A stretch of 8,093 bases of DNA, taken from Flavicella sp049625305. Lineage in GTDB: Bacteria > Bacteroidota > Bacteroidia > Flavobacteriales > Flavobacteriaceae. Below the pieces are notes generated by a model, which saw only the letters and a list, made by a program, of their open reading frames with translations, was not told where the DNA came from and ran no database searches. Position numbers and translations under genes: made by a program. Shown in pieces: positions 1-6,133 of the stretch. Position 1 is the first letter of the stretch. Every line of letters starts with the position of its first letter. The stretch covers positions 1 through 8,093 of the forward strand of contig JBMZVD010000089.1 of NCBI GenBank assembly GCA_049625305.1, written 5' to 3'.

Positions 1-177
1 TGAAACCCACAAATAATCTTCGTTGTCTTGGTAGATGTTTGGAACTGAGTTTTGTGTAAACCCAGTTGAGGAATTAACTTCTTCAATTTTATAATGTGTT
101 TTAGAATAGTAGAATTGAGCATTTACAGTGAGCTTAAAAAAGACGATGACAAATAATAAACATTTTATTCTTAGCAT
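1..177 (-). CDS. Exported two-component-type beta-propeller sensor, N-terminus only (partial)
   Basis: Read on the minus strand from an ATG at 177, the frame stays open for 59 codons and leaves the window at position 1. Residues 1-20 form a classical signal peptide: a basic start (MLRIK), a hydrophobic core (CLLFVIVFF), and a likely signal peptidase I cut after VNA, before QFYY. Residues 36-59 contain TGFTQNSVPNIYQDNEDYLW, which closely resembles the first blade motif (GLSQNSVxxIxQDxxGFLW) of periplasmic regulator-propeller domains. Those domains occur in Bacteroidota hybrid two-component sensors and related histidine kinases. The family therefore looks secure, but the output domain (kinase, hybrid HTCS or DNA-binding) lies outside the window. 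An in-frame ATG at 204 would add nine residues (MENLPFTHS). I prefer 177 because it gives the cleaner signal peptide. The gene is divergent from the iron transporter operon. Confidence 0.72.
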   Translation of the reverse strand, partial: MLRIKCLLFVIVFFKLTVNAQFYYSKTHYKIEEVNSSTGFTQNSVPNIYQDNEDYLWVS

Positions 178-363
178 ACTATGAGTGAATGGGAGGTTTT
201 CCATACCGTAAAAGTATTCAAAATATCGTATAAAAAAAATATAGATCTTAAGGATTCCAACTTTTACTTCATTGGTTTTGAATTATTTCTTAATCGTTAA
301 CAAAACGCAAAATAGAGTTGAATCAAATCTTATAATTTAATTTTAATTAATTGCTAATTTAGA

Positions 364-384
364 TATTTAGATAAGTTCTAAATA
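364..384. promoter_or_regulatory. Perfect inverted repeat, candidate operator of the iron transporter operon
   Basis: The arms TATTTAGA (364-371) and TCTAAATA (377-384) are exact reverse complements separated by TAAGT. The site ends 2 bp before the TATATTTG promoter element and so occupies the -33 to -7 spacer, where a bound repressor would block RNA polymerase. The TTAG/CTAA half-sites resemble those recognised by DtxR-family metal-dependent repressors, and a Fur-type protein is an alternative. Symmetry and position are seen directly; the regulator and metal dependence are inferred from the downstream genes. The region is AT-rich, which raises the chance of accidental symmetry, but 8 of 8 paired positions at this location is notable. 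Confidence 0.5.
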
Positions 385-386
385 AG

Positions 387-394
387 TATATTTG
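387..394 (+). promoter_or_regulatory. Bacteroidota-type -7 promoter element of the iron transporter operon
   Basis: TATATTTG matches the Bacteroidota housekeeping -7 consensus TAnnTTTG exactly and lies 22 nt before the ATG at 417. Transcription would start near 400 and leave a short, A-rich leader (AAAAAATTAAACAATC) without a Shine-Dalgarno sequence, as is common in this phylum. No TTG -33 element sits at the usual distance; the best there is TTTA at 366-369, inside the palindrome. The weak -33 suggests either low basal strength or regulator dependence. Confidence 0.55.
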
Positions 395-416
395 TGACTC
401 AAAAAATTAAACAATC

Positions 417-1475
417 ATGTTAAAAAATTATATTTTACTAGCACTCGTTGTCCTCGTTTCCTCTTGTGACAACAAAAAAAAAGAAGTTAACAAAAAAAAT
501 GAAACACAGGAAATAACTCTTTATACCCATCGTCATTACGATTCTGACAAGCTAATCTTTGGGAAATTTGAAAAAGCCACAGGTATCAAAGTAAATGTGG
601 TAAAGGCAAGTGCTGATGAATTGATTCAAAAAATGCAAAGCGAAGGAAAACAGTCTCCTGCCGACTTACTATTGACCGTAGATGCCGGAAGGTTGGTTCG
701 TGCTAAAGCTAAAGGATTGTTACAGTCTGTGGATTCTGAAGTCTTGGCATCTACCGTACCTGCTCATTTGATGGATACTGACAAGCAATGGTTTTCATTG
801 ACAAAAAGAGCTCGTGTTGTCGTTTATGACAAAGAAAAGGTGCAACCTGAAGAATTATCTACATATGCGGCATTGGCAGATCCTAAGTGGAACGGAGAAT
901 TGTTAATTCGTGCTTCAAGTAATATTTACAACCAATCTTTGATGGCTTCTATCATTGCCAATGAAGGTGCTGAAAATGCAAAAAAATGGGCTACAAAACT
1001 CGTACAAAACTTTGCAAGAACTCCAAAAGGAAACGATAGAGACCAGGTAAAGGCTATTTTGGCTGGTGAAGGAAAGTTAGCAGTGATCAATACCTATTAT
1101 TTAGGGAAATTACTACACTCTCAAGACGATAATGAAGTTGCTGCAGGAAATGCAGTTAGTGTGTTCTTCCCAAATCAGGAAGGAAGAGGAACGCATATCA
1201 ATGTAAGTGGGATTGGAGTTGCTAAACACGCACCGCACAAAGAAAATGCAATTAAATTCATAGAATATTTAGTGAGCAAAGAGGTGCAAGAAATTTTTGC
1301 AGATGCCAACTACGAATATCCTGTGAACAAAGAAGCCAAAGCTTCTGATTTGTTGAACTCATGGGGGATTTTTAAAGAAGACAACTTACCTTTATCTAAA
1401 TTGGGAGAGCTCAACAAAGTAGCTGTAATGCTATTTGATGAAGTGCAATGGGATAAAGGAGCCGTTGCAAAATAA
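417..1475 (+). CDS. Fe(III) ABC transporter substrate-binding lipoprotein (FutA/FbpA family)
   Basis: This 352-residue periplasmic protein captures ferric iron and hands it to the permease encoded next. Residues 1-17 form a lipoprotein signal with the lipobox VSSC (lipidated C17). The following DNKKKE is basic and lacks the acidic surface-export motif, so a periplasm-facing anchor is likely. The mature part follows the class of iron-binding proteins with clustered tyrosines: THRHYD at 37-42, SPADLLLTVDAGRL at 80-93, SSNIYNQSL at 167-175 and NTYYLGK at 225-231. H40, Y41, Y171, Y227 and Y228 show the same spacing as the five Fe(III) ligands I recall for cyanobacterial FutA1 (H54, Y55, Y185, Y241, Y242; constant offset 14). 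All ligands therefore appear intact. The gene is first in a three-gene operon, 17 nt before the permease. Substrate as ferric iron is confident; whether free or chelated iron is bound cannot be told. Confidence 0.93.
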   Translation: MLKNYILLALVVLVSSCDNKKKEVNKKNETQEITLYTHRHYDSDKLIFGKFEKATGIKVNVVKASADELIQKMQSEGKQSPADLLLTVDAGRLVRAKAKGLLQSVDSEVLASTVPAHLMDTDKQWFSLTKRARVVVYDKEKVQPEELSTYAALADPKWNGELLIRASSNIYNQSLMASIIANEGAENAKKWATKLVQNFARTPKGNDRDQVKAILAGEGKLAVINTYYLGKLLHSQDDNEVAAGNAVSVFFPNQEGRGTHINVSGIGVAKHAPHKENAIKFIEYLVSKEVQEIFADANYEYPVNKEAKASDLLNSWGIFKEDNLPLSKLGELNKVAVMLFDEVQWDKGAVAK

Positions 1476-1492
1476 GAAGGAATTAGGAATCA

Positions 1493-3136
1493 ATGCGTAC
1501 CAAAATCAAACATCTTTTAAGAGACATCAATCAATGGTCATTTTTTACAATGGCCATTGGTCTGTTAATAGCGATTCCATTATTTGCAATCGTTTTATTC
1601 TTGTTCAAAGGGCAGGGGGAAATGTGGGCGCATATTGTAAAGCATTTTTTAGGAGATTACATAAGTAACTCATTAGTATTGCTTTTTGGTACAGGGATTT
1701 TGACTTTTGTTTTTGGTGTAGTCAGTGCTTGGCTTGTCTGTAATTATGATTTTCCCTTCCGAAAACAGCTCGAATGGTTGTTGTTCTTACCTTTAGCGAT
1801 TCCTTCTTATATAGTCGCCTATGCCTATGTGGGGCTTTTTGGTAATGGAGGAACTCTATTACCACTATTAAACGGTTTAGGAATGCCTTTTCAAAAAGTA
1901 GACATGATGAACCGCTTCGGATTGATTTGGGTTTTGAGTGTTTCATTGTTTCCATACGTATATGCAGGTACGCGTAGCGTGTTCAAGAGTTTTCCCAAGC
2001 AATTGTTCGAAGCCAGTACACTGTTGGGAGCTTCTCGCTTGCGCTATGTATTTCGTGTAGCCTTGCCTTTAGCATCACCCGCTATTATTGGTGGACTATT
2101 CTTAGTATTTATGGAGGTGCTCAATGATTTTGGAGCCGCCAAATATTACGGTATTCAAACCTTTACTACGGGTATTTTTAGAACTTGGACTGCCTTAGAA
2201 GACTTACAATCTGCTGTATATTTATCGGGTATTTTGGTGGTTATGGTTTTTAGTATCAATTCCCTTGTGACTTGGTTTAGACGCAATAAATCCTATGCGT
2301 TAAAGCTCAATCCTACTCAAGAGGAAACCAACCGGATCGCATTGAATGGATGGACCAAATACCTATGCTTTATTATTGTTTTTATTCCTGTTTTAGCAGG
2401 TTTTATATTGCCGATTTCTCAATTGCTCTATTGGGCTAGTATCACATTTGAGACCATGTTCAATACTGCCTTATTTGGAGTAGCTGCTCAGAGCTTTGGC
2501 TTGGCCTTGACGGCTGCATTTTTGATTGTATGTACTGCTTTGTTATTGATATTTGTAAGCCGTTGGAATGGGCTTCCTGCTTTTTCAAACTTTAAAAAAG
2601 TAGCGGTTGTCGGTTATGTCATTCCAGGAGCTATAATTGGCATTGGTGTCATTCGTAGCAGCCAGACAGTAATTGATTTCTTCAACAATACTTTTCATTT
2701 AGAAATAGGGTATTTGTTTTATGGGAGTTCGTTTATTTTGTTGTATGCCTATATTTTTCGTTTTTTAGCTGTGGCTTTCAACCCTATAGATGCCAATTTT
2801 TTGAAATTGGGTAAAAACATGCACGAAGCATCTTACACCCTAGGAATTTCAAAGTTGAAAACAGCTTTTAATATAGAGATTCCTTTGCTTAAAACCACTT
2901 TGCTAAGTGCTTTTCTCCTAGTTTTTATAGATATATTAAAAGAATTGCCTTTGACCTTAATCCTGAAACCCTATCACCTAGAAACACTTGCTGTACAAGC
3001 CTACGCTTATGCTGATGACGAACGTGTACCTGAAGCTGCGCTACCAGCTTTGTTATTGGTATTGGTTATTGTACTTTTGATGTGGGGAGGTAACCGCATC
3101 AATACCTCTCTTAAAAACCTAAAAACAAAGCGATGA
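1493..3136 (+). CDS. Fe(III) ABC transporter permease with two fused transport domains (FbpB type)
   Basis: This 547-residue inner-membrane protein forms the iron channel. It is a tandem fusion of two binding-protein-dependent transport domains, so one chain supplies what many importers build from two subunits. About twelve hydrophobic segments can be placed, near residues 17-38, 59-82, 95-115, 142-162, 190-212, 243-262, 289-312, 330-356, 371-389, 405-428, 467-492 and 514-533. Each half carries an EAA coupling loop, the cytoplasmic contact for the ATPase: E173-A-S-T-L-L-G179 leading to LP at 191-192, and E445-A-S-Y-T-L-G451 leading to IP at 463-464. The length is typical of FbpB/FutB-type iron permeases. 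The ATG lies 17 nt after the binding-protein stop, with purine-rich GAAGGA and AGGA just upstream. It overlaps the ATPase gene by 4 nt (ATGA), indicating translational coupling. Confidence 0.94.
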   Translation: MRTKIKHLLRDINQWSFFTMAIGLLIAIPLFAIVLFLFKGQGEMWAHIVKHFLGDYISNSLVLLFGTGILTFVFGVVSAWLVCNYDFPFRKQLEWLLFLPLAIPSYIVAYAYVGLFGNGGTLLPLLNGLGMPFQKVDMMNRFGLIWVLSVSLFPYVYAGTRSVFKSFPKQLFEASTLLGASRLRYVFRVALPLASPAIIGGLFLVFMEVLNDFGAAKYYGIQTFTTGIFRTWTALEDLQSAVYLSGILVVMVFSINSLVTWFRRNKSYALKLNPTQEETNRIALNGWTKYLCFIIVFIPVLAGFILPISQLLYWASITFETMFNTALFGVAAQSFGLALTAAFLIVCTALLLIFVSRWNGLPAFSNFKKVAVVGYVIPGAIIGIGVIRSSQTVIDFFNNTFHLEIGYLFYGSSFILLYAYIFRFLAVAFNPIDANFLKLGKNMHEASYTLGISKLKTAFNIEIPLLKTTLLSAFLLVFIDILKELPLTLILKPYHLETLAVQAYAYADDERVPEAALPALLLVLVIVLLMWGGNRINTSLKNLKTKR

Positions 3137-3894
3137 ACATTTTAGAAATAGTCGGTCTTTCAAAATCTTATGATGGGAAAAAATATGCACTTTCAGATTG
3201 CAGTTTTACCTTGCAAAAGGGTAAAATATGTGCTGTTGTAGGAGAGAGTGGAAGTGGAAAGTCTACTTTATTACGTTTGATTGCAGGTCTAGAACGTTCT
3301 AATAGCGGTACTGTATCTATCAAGAACAAATTAGTGAGCAGTGACAGTATAATGACAGCTCCCCAAGATCGAAATGTAGGTTTTGTATTTCAAGACTATG
3401 CGCTATTTCCACATTTAACAGTGGCTCAGAACATTGTTTTTGGTTTGAAATCAAACAAAAAAGAACGACTGAATACACTGTTGTCACTGATCGAATTGGA
3501 AGGTTATGCCGATGTATATCCGGGACAATTAAGTGGAGGTCAGCAACAACGTGTCGCTTTGGCGAGAACTCTAGCTTTACACCCCGAATTGTTGTTGTTG
3601 GATGAACCTTTTAGCAATCTTGATGCCGATTTAAAAGGAAAACTTCGCAAAGATATTCGTAACATCATTCGAAAGGTAAATACTTCAATGCTATTTATTA
3701 CTCATGATATTTGTGACGCCATTGATATAGCTGATGAAATTATCCTACTGAACAAAGGAAAAGTAATACACCACAGTGATATATCTGATTTTGCCAAAAA
3801 CGTACAAAGCAATCAGATACGAGAAATGCTAACAAACCTAAAGACCAATTCAAATCAAATTTTGAATTTTATCTCAGATTCTACACAAGAATAA
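3133..3894 (+). CDS. Fe(III) ABC transporter ATP-binding protein (FbpC/FutC type, short form)
   Basis: This 253-residue cytoplasmic ATPase drives iron import by hydrolysing ATP as a dimer docked on the permease EAA loops. All nucleotide-binding motifs are intact: Walker A GESGSGKST at 37-45, Q-loop FQDYALFPH at 86-94 (Q87), signature LSGGQQQR at 133-140, Walker B LLLLDE at 153-158 with the catalytic glutamate E158, D-loop SNLDA at 161-165, and H-loop H191 in FITHD. Only about 60 residues follow the H-loop. Neisserial FbpC and many relatives are around 350 residues and carry a C-terminal TOBE-like regulatory domain, which is missing here. The start codon overlaps the permease stop (ATGA). Ferric iron as substrate is taken from the operon, since the ATPase sequence alone does not fix it. 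Confidence 0.92.
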   Translation: MNILEIVGLSKSYDGKKYALSDCSFTLQKGKICAVVGESGSGKSTLLRLIAGLERSNSGTVSIKNKLVSSDSIMTAPQDRNVGFVFQDYALFPHLTVAQNIVFGLKSNKKERLNTLLSLIELEGYADVYPGQLSGGQQQRVALARTLALHPELLLLDEPFSNLDADLKGKLRKDIRNIIRKVNTSMLFITHDICDAIDIADEIILLNKGKVIHHSDISDFAKNVQSNQIREMLTNLKTNSNQILNFISDSTQE

Positions 3895-3899
3895 ATTAA

Positions 3900-3921
3900 A
3901 ACTTGACACAAGTTCCTTTTT
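3900..3921 (+). terminator. Possible intrinsic terminator of the iron transporter operon
   Basis: AACTTG (3900-3905) and CAAGTT (3909-3914) are exact reverse complements around a three-base ACA loop. They begin 6 nt after the ATPase stop codon and are followed by CC and then five T (3917-3921). Position and layout fit a Rho-independent terminator. The stem is only six pairs with two G-C, so it would be weak, and the T run is interrupted by CC. The separate promoter-like element downstream supports an operon boundary here. Confidence 0.38.
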
Positions 3922-3967
3922 GGTTTAAATTACAGGATTGATTCGTTATCGCTTTAGATAAATGATA

Positions 3968-3975
3968 TAGATTTG
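3968..3975 (+). promoter_or_regulatory. Candidate -7 promoter element of the repeat lipoprotein gene
   Basis: TAGATTTG fits the Bacteroidota -7 consensus TAnnTTTG exactly. A transcript starting near 3982 would have a leader of about 69 nt before the ATG at 4051. No TTG lies at the standard -33 distance; the nearest upstream is at 3938-3940, 27 nt away. A second, imperfect element, TACGTTTT at 4010-4017, is closer to the gene. In AT-rich DNA such motifs can occur by chance. Confidence 0.35.
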
Positions 3976-4050
3976 GAATTGACTTTTTTTAATGTCTTAA
4001 AAGTTGTTTTACGTTTTTAGAAAAAGATTTTAATTGTCAATAAAAATACC

Positions 4051-4869
4051 ATGAAAAAAATATACTTAACCTATTTTTTACCACTCCTTCTATTGATTGT
4101 TTTTTCGTGTGATTCAAAAGATGAACCTCAGAATTCTCCTGTAGTTTTAAATATCGATATTTATTTATCTAGTGATGATGAACTAGCAGATTTTACTGCA
4201 TTAAATGTTAATGAAGTCGAAGGAGATCTTCATATTGAGTCCATGTCCATTACAGATCTATCTGACTTAGAAAGTTTAGAAAAAGTTGGAGGAGATTTGT
4301 TCATAGGATTCAATGAGAATTTAGTTTCAGTAAAGGGATTAGATAATCTAAAAACTATTGGAGGTTCCTTTCATATCAATGGAGAGAGTCCTATTGTTAA
4401 TCTTTCAGGTCTTGAGAATTTGGAAACTATTGGGGAGGATTTTCTTATTGATATAGGCTATAATGTAAAGACGATTACTGGATTTAACTCGCTTAAAGAA
4501 ATTGGGGGTAATATGCGTTTTTACAAAAATTTTAGTTTGGTTTATTTGCCTAATTTCACAAGTCTTCAATCTATTGGAGGGAATCTAGATTTATATGAAA
4601 CGTACTCCTTAATTTCAGTTGAAGGCTTCCAAAATTTAACAACTATTGGAGGGGATCTAATTATTAAAAGCTGCGCCAATTTATTTTCCTTAAAAGGGTT
4701 AGATAGCATTCAACAGATAGTCAATCTAGATGTTACATACAACAAGAGTCTTACCGATTTTTGTGCTTTGCAGAGAGTTGAAATCACAGGAAATACTACT
4801 ATAGAATTCAATACTTACAATCCATCTTTAGAGGAGATTCAAAATGGAGGTTGTGCAAAAGGAGACTAG
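4051..4869 (+). CDS. Solenoid-repeat lipoprotein (receptor L-domain-like), probably surface-exposed
   Basis: I do not recognise a named gene. This 272-residue protein begins with a lipoprotein signal ending in VFSC, lipidated at C20. The following DSKDEPQ contains K-D-E, resembling the lysine-plus-acidic lipoprotein export signal described in Flavobacteriia such as Capnocytophaga, so display on the outer face of the outer membrane is likely. Residues 73-216 are six uninterrupted 24-residue repeats of the form L-x-x-L-x-x-I-G-G-x-L-x-I-(x)5-L-x-S-(x)2-G, flanked by a degenerate repeat on each side (about 48-72 and 217-240). The pattern is that of receptor L-domain beta-solenoids, which mostly bind proteins or glycans. 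It differs from the BspA-type repeat. C237 and C268 near the end could form a capping disulfide; C208 is in the sixth repeat. No type IX secretion C-terminal domain is visible. The gene stands alone, with its own promoter candidate. Ligand and role are unknown. Confidence 0.8.
   Translation: MKKIYLTYFLPLLLLIVFSCDSKDEPQNSPVVLNIDIYLSSDDELADFTALNVNEVEGDLHIESMSITDLSDLESLEKVGGDLFIGFNENLVSVKGLDNLKTIGGSFHINGESPIVNLSGLENLETIGEDFLIDIGYNVKTITGFNSLKEIGGNMRFYKNFSLVYLPNFTSLQSIGGNLDLYETYSLISVEGFQNLTTIGGDLIIKSCANLFSLKGLDSIQQIVNLDVTYNKSLTDFCALQRVEITGNTTIEFNTYNPSLEEIQNGGCAKGD
4267..4698 (+). repeat. Six in-frame 72-bp coding repeats (24 residues each)
   Basis: Within the lipoprotein gene, six consecutive units of exactly 72 nt encode residues 73-96, 97-120, 121-144, 145-168, 169-192 and 193-216. 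Each begins with L or F, has hydrophobic residues at unit positions 4, 7, 11, 13, 19 and 22 with few exceptions, and usually has a glycine pair at 8-9 (GG, or GE in the third). The spacing is exact, but the codons and most exposed residues differ between units. The array is therefore old and held by protein structure, and is not a recent DNA duplication. Confidence 0.85.
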
Positions 4870-5117
4870 TATTTCTTTTGTTTTTTCAAATGACTAAAAT
4901 CATAAAAGAAACAATAGGAATCTTAAGATTTATTGTGCACTTCAAAATTTAATTTACAACCACATTGACATACTAAATATTGGAAGAATTTTCACATTCA
5001 ATCATGGTCTGATATTTATAATCTTAGCTGTGATTAATAATGGTGACTTTTTTACATTTTTAGTTCAAGCTCGTCGAGAATTCTTATTTTGCAATTATAA
5101 AATAGTATAATAAATCT
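4870..5117. other. Intergenic region between the lipoprotein and WYL regulator genes
   Basis: These 248 bases are AT-rich with stop codons in all the frames I read, and I see no RNA gene. TTTCTTTT (4872-4879) pairs with AAAAGAAA (4904-4911) across a 24-nt loop just after the lipoprotein stop. That stem is A-T rich and has no following T run, so it is a poor terminator. Promoter-like near-matches to TAnnTTTG occur at 5053-5060 (TACATTTT) and 5084-5091 (TTATTTTG), the latter about 27 nt before the regulator start. Neither is convincing. Confidence 0.4.
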
Positions 5118-6038
5118 ATGCAAACCCACTACTTGACTAAAAACCATCATGAGGTATTACAGCTCTTAAAGGCATGTCCTTATCTCAGCAAACAAAATAT
5201 CATACAAAGACTTACTGACAAAGACATTGTGGTTTCGGAGCGAACTCTTTCGCGTTATTTTGCAACAATCAGTGCTGATTTTGGAATTGATATCAGTTAT
5301 TGCAGACAACGCAAAGGGTATTTTATAGTACAAGCGGAAAGCACGGAGAACAAAGCCCTCTTTAGATTTTTGGATATGTTGACACTTTCACAAGTTATGG
5401 GACAAGAACTACAGCAAAAATCAGATTTTAAGTATGTGTCTTTTCAATCTTCCCATGATTTTTCGGGCATTGCTAATTTTGAAGTCTTGATCAAAGCGCT
5501 CAATACACAACACTTGATTCGTTTTCAACATAGAAATTATGCCAAAAACACAATCAGAGAACATGTAATAAGTCCGATGCTTTTAAAAGAGTATGAAAAC
5601 CGATGGTATCTTGTAGGGGTTCAGGTTCAAGATAACAAAGCAGCGAAAGAGCTTCGTGTATTTGGATTGGATCGTATGGACGAGGTTGTGATTTTGGATA
5701 AGCCTTCGCTAGACAGTTCGAGATATCGTGAACAATTAATCGCATTTGATTCCATCATTGGAGTAGACAAAGGGAGTCTGAAAGATTTTAAGGTTGAAAA
5801 GGTAGAGCTCCTCGTGTCACCTTTACAAAAAAAATATCTTGAGAGTCTGCCTTTGCATTCAAGTCAAATCATTGAACCAGAAGGAAATAAGGGGTTTAAG
5901 GTGTCACTTTACGTATTTATCAACCATGAATTGCGATCCCACATATTAAAAATGGGAAACATGGTGGAAGTTCTTGCGCCTCAATCTTTAAGATCTGAAT
6001 TGCGTAATTTGTACCGAGAGATTGCTACTAAGTATTAA
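5118..6038 (+). CDS. WYL-domain transcriptional regulator
   Basis: This 306-residue cytoplasmic protein has the standard three-part layout. A helix-turn-helix region spans about 10-70, with the likely recognition segment SERTLSRYFATI at 40-51 and a wing ending in RKGYFI at 65-70. A WYL domain covers about 118-196, with the naming motif W163-Y164-L165 in NRWYLVG and the downstream LRVFGLDRM (R180, R186), which usually forms part of the basic ligand pocket. A C-terminal WCX-type extension spans about 226-304. Family members sense nucleic-acid or nucleotide ligands; studied examples (PafBC, DriD) respond to DNA damage through single-stranded DNA. The ATG at 5118 is preceded by A/T-rich sequence without a Shine-Dalgarno. 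The gene is 95 nt upstream of sbcD in the same direction, which suggests, but does not prove, a link to DNA repair. Activator or repressor action cannot be told. Confidence 0.9.
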   Translation: MQTHYLTKNHHEVLQLLKACPYLSKQNIIQRLTDKDIVVSERTLSRYFATISADFGIDISYCRQRKGYFIVQAESTENKALFRFLDMLTLSQVMGQELQQKSDFKYVSFQSSHDFSGIANFEVLIKALNTQHLIRFQHRNYAKNTIREHVISPMLLKEYENRWYLVGVQVQDNKAAKELRVFGLDRMDEVVILDKPSLDSSRYREQLIAFDSIIGVDKGSLKDFKVEKVELLVSPLQKKYLESLPLHSSQIIEPEGNKGFKVSLYVFINHELRSHILKMGNMVEVLAPQSLRSELRNLYREIATKY

Positions 6039-6089
6039 ATTACCTCAAATATAATTTTTACAAGGACAGTAATTGGCATAGAAAGTTGC

Positions 6090-6097
6090 CATATTTG
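6090..6097 (+). promoter_or_regulatory. Possible -7 element for sbcDC
   Basis: CATATTTG differs from the TAnnTTTG consensus only at the first base and lies 36 nt before the sbcD ATG at 6134, giving a plausible leader of about 30 nt. The closest upstream TTG, at 6073-6075, is too near (14 nt) for a standard -33 element. If real, it means sbcDC can be transcribed independently of the WYL gene. If not, the three genes probably share one transcript. Confidence 0.25.
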
Positions 6098-6133
6098 TAC
6101 TTTATTGAAACGCTCCATAAAAGATATAAATAT

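Noticed and set aside
1435..1668. 77-codon open frame on the plus strand spanning the binding protein and permease genes
   Set aside because: It overlaps two well-supported genes in another frame and its translation resembles no protein family.
1722..1955. 77-codon minus-strand open frame inside the permease gene
   Set aside because: It is antisense to a conserved membrane domain, with no signal or family motif; an incidental open frame.
3996..4011. TAAAA-GTTG-TTTTA inverted repeat upstream of the solenoid lipoprotein gene
   Set aside because: Five A-T pairs in AT-rich DNA are expected by chance, and it lacks any terminator or operator context.
4267..4698. The 72-bp periodic array considered as a mobile or slipping DNA repeat
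   Set aside because: Units differ strongly at the nucleotide level; the periodicity comes from protein structure.
4872..4911. TTTCTTTT / AAAAGAAA inverted repeat after the lipoprotein stop, considered as a terminator
   Set aside because: The loop is 24 nt, the stem has one G-C pair, and no T run follows, so termination is unlikely.
5070..5078. CTCG-T-CGAG palindrome upstream of the WYL gene, considered as an autoregulatory operator
   Set aside because: Only four pairs and the symmetry does not extend outward; too short to separate from chance.
5554..5745. 63-codon minus-strand open frame inside the WYL regulator gene
   Set aside because: Lies entirely antisense to the WYL domain coding sequence and shows no recognisable domain.
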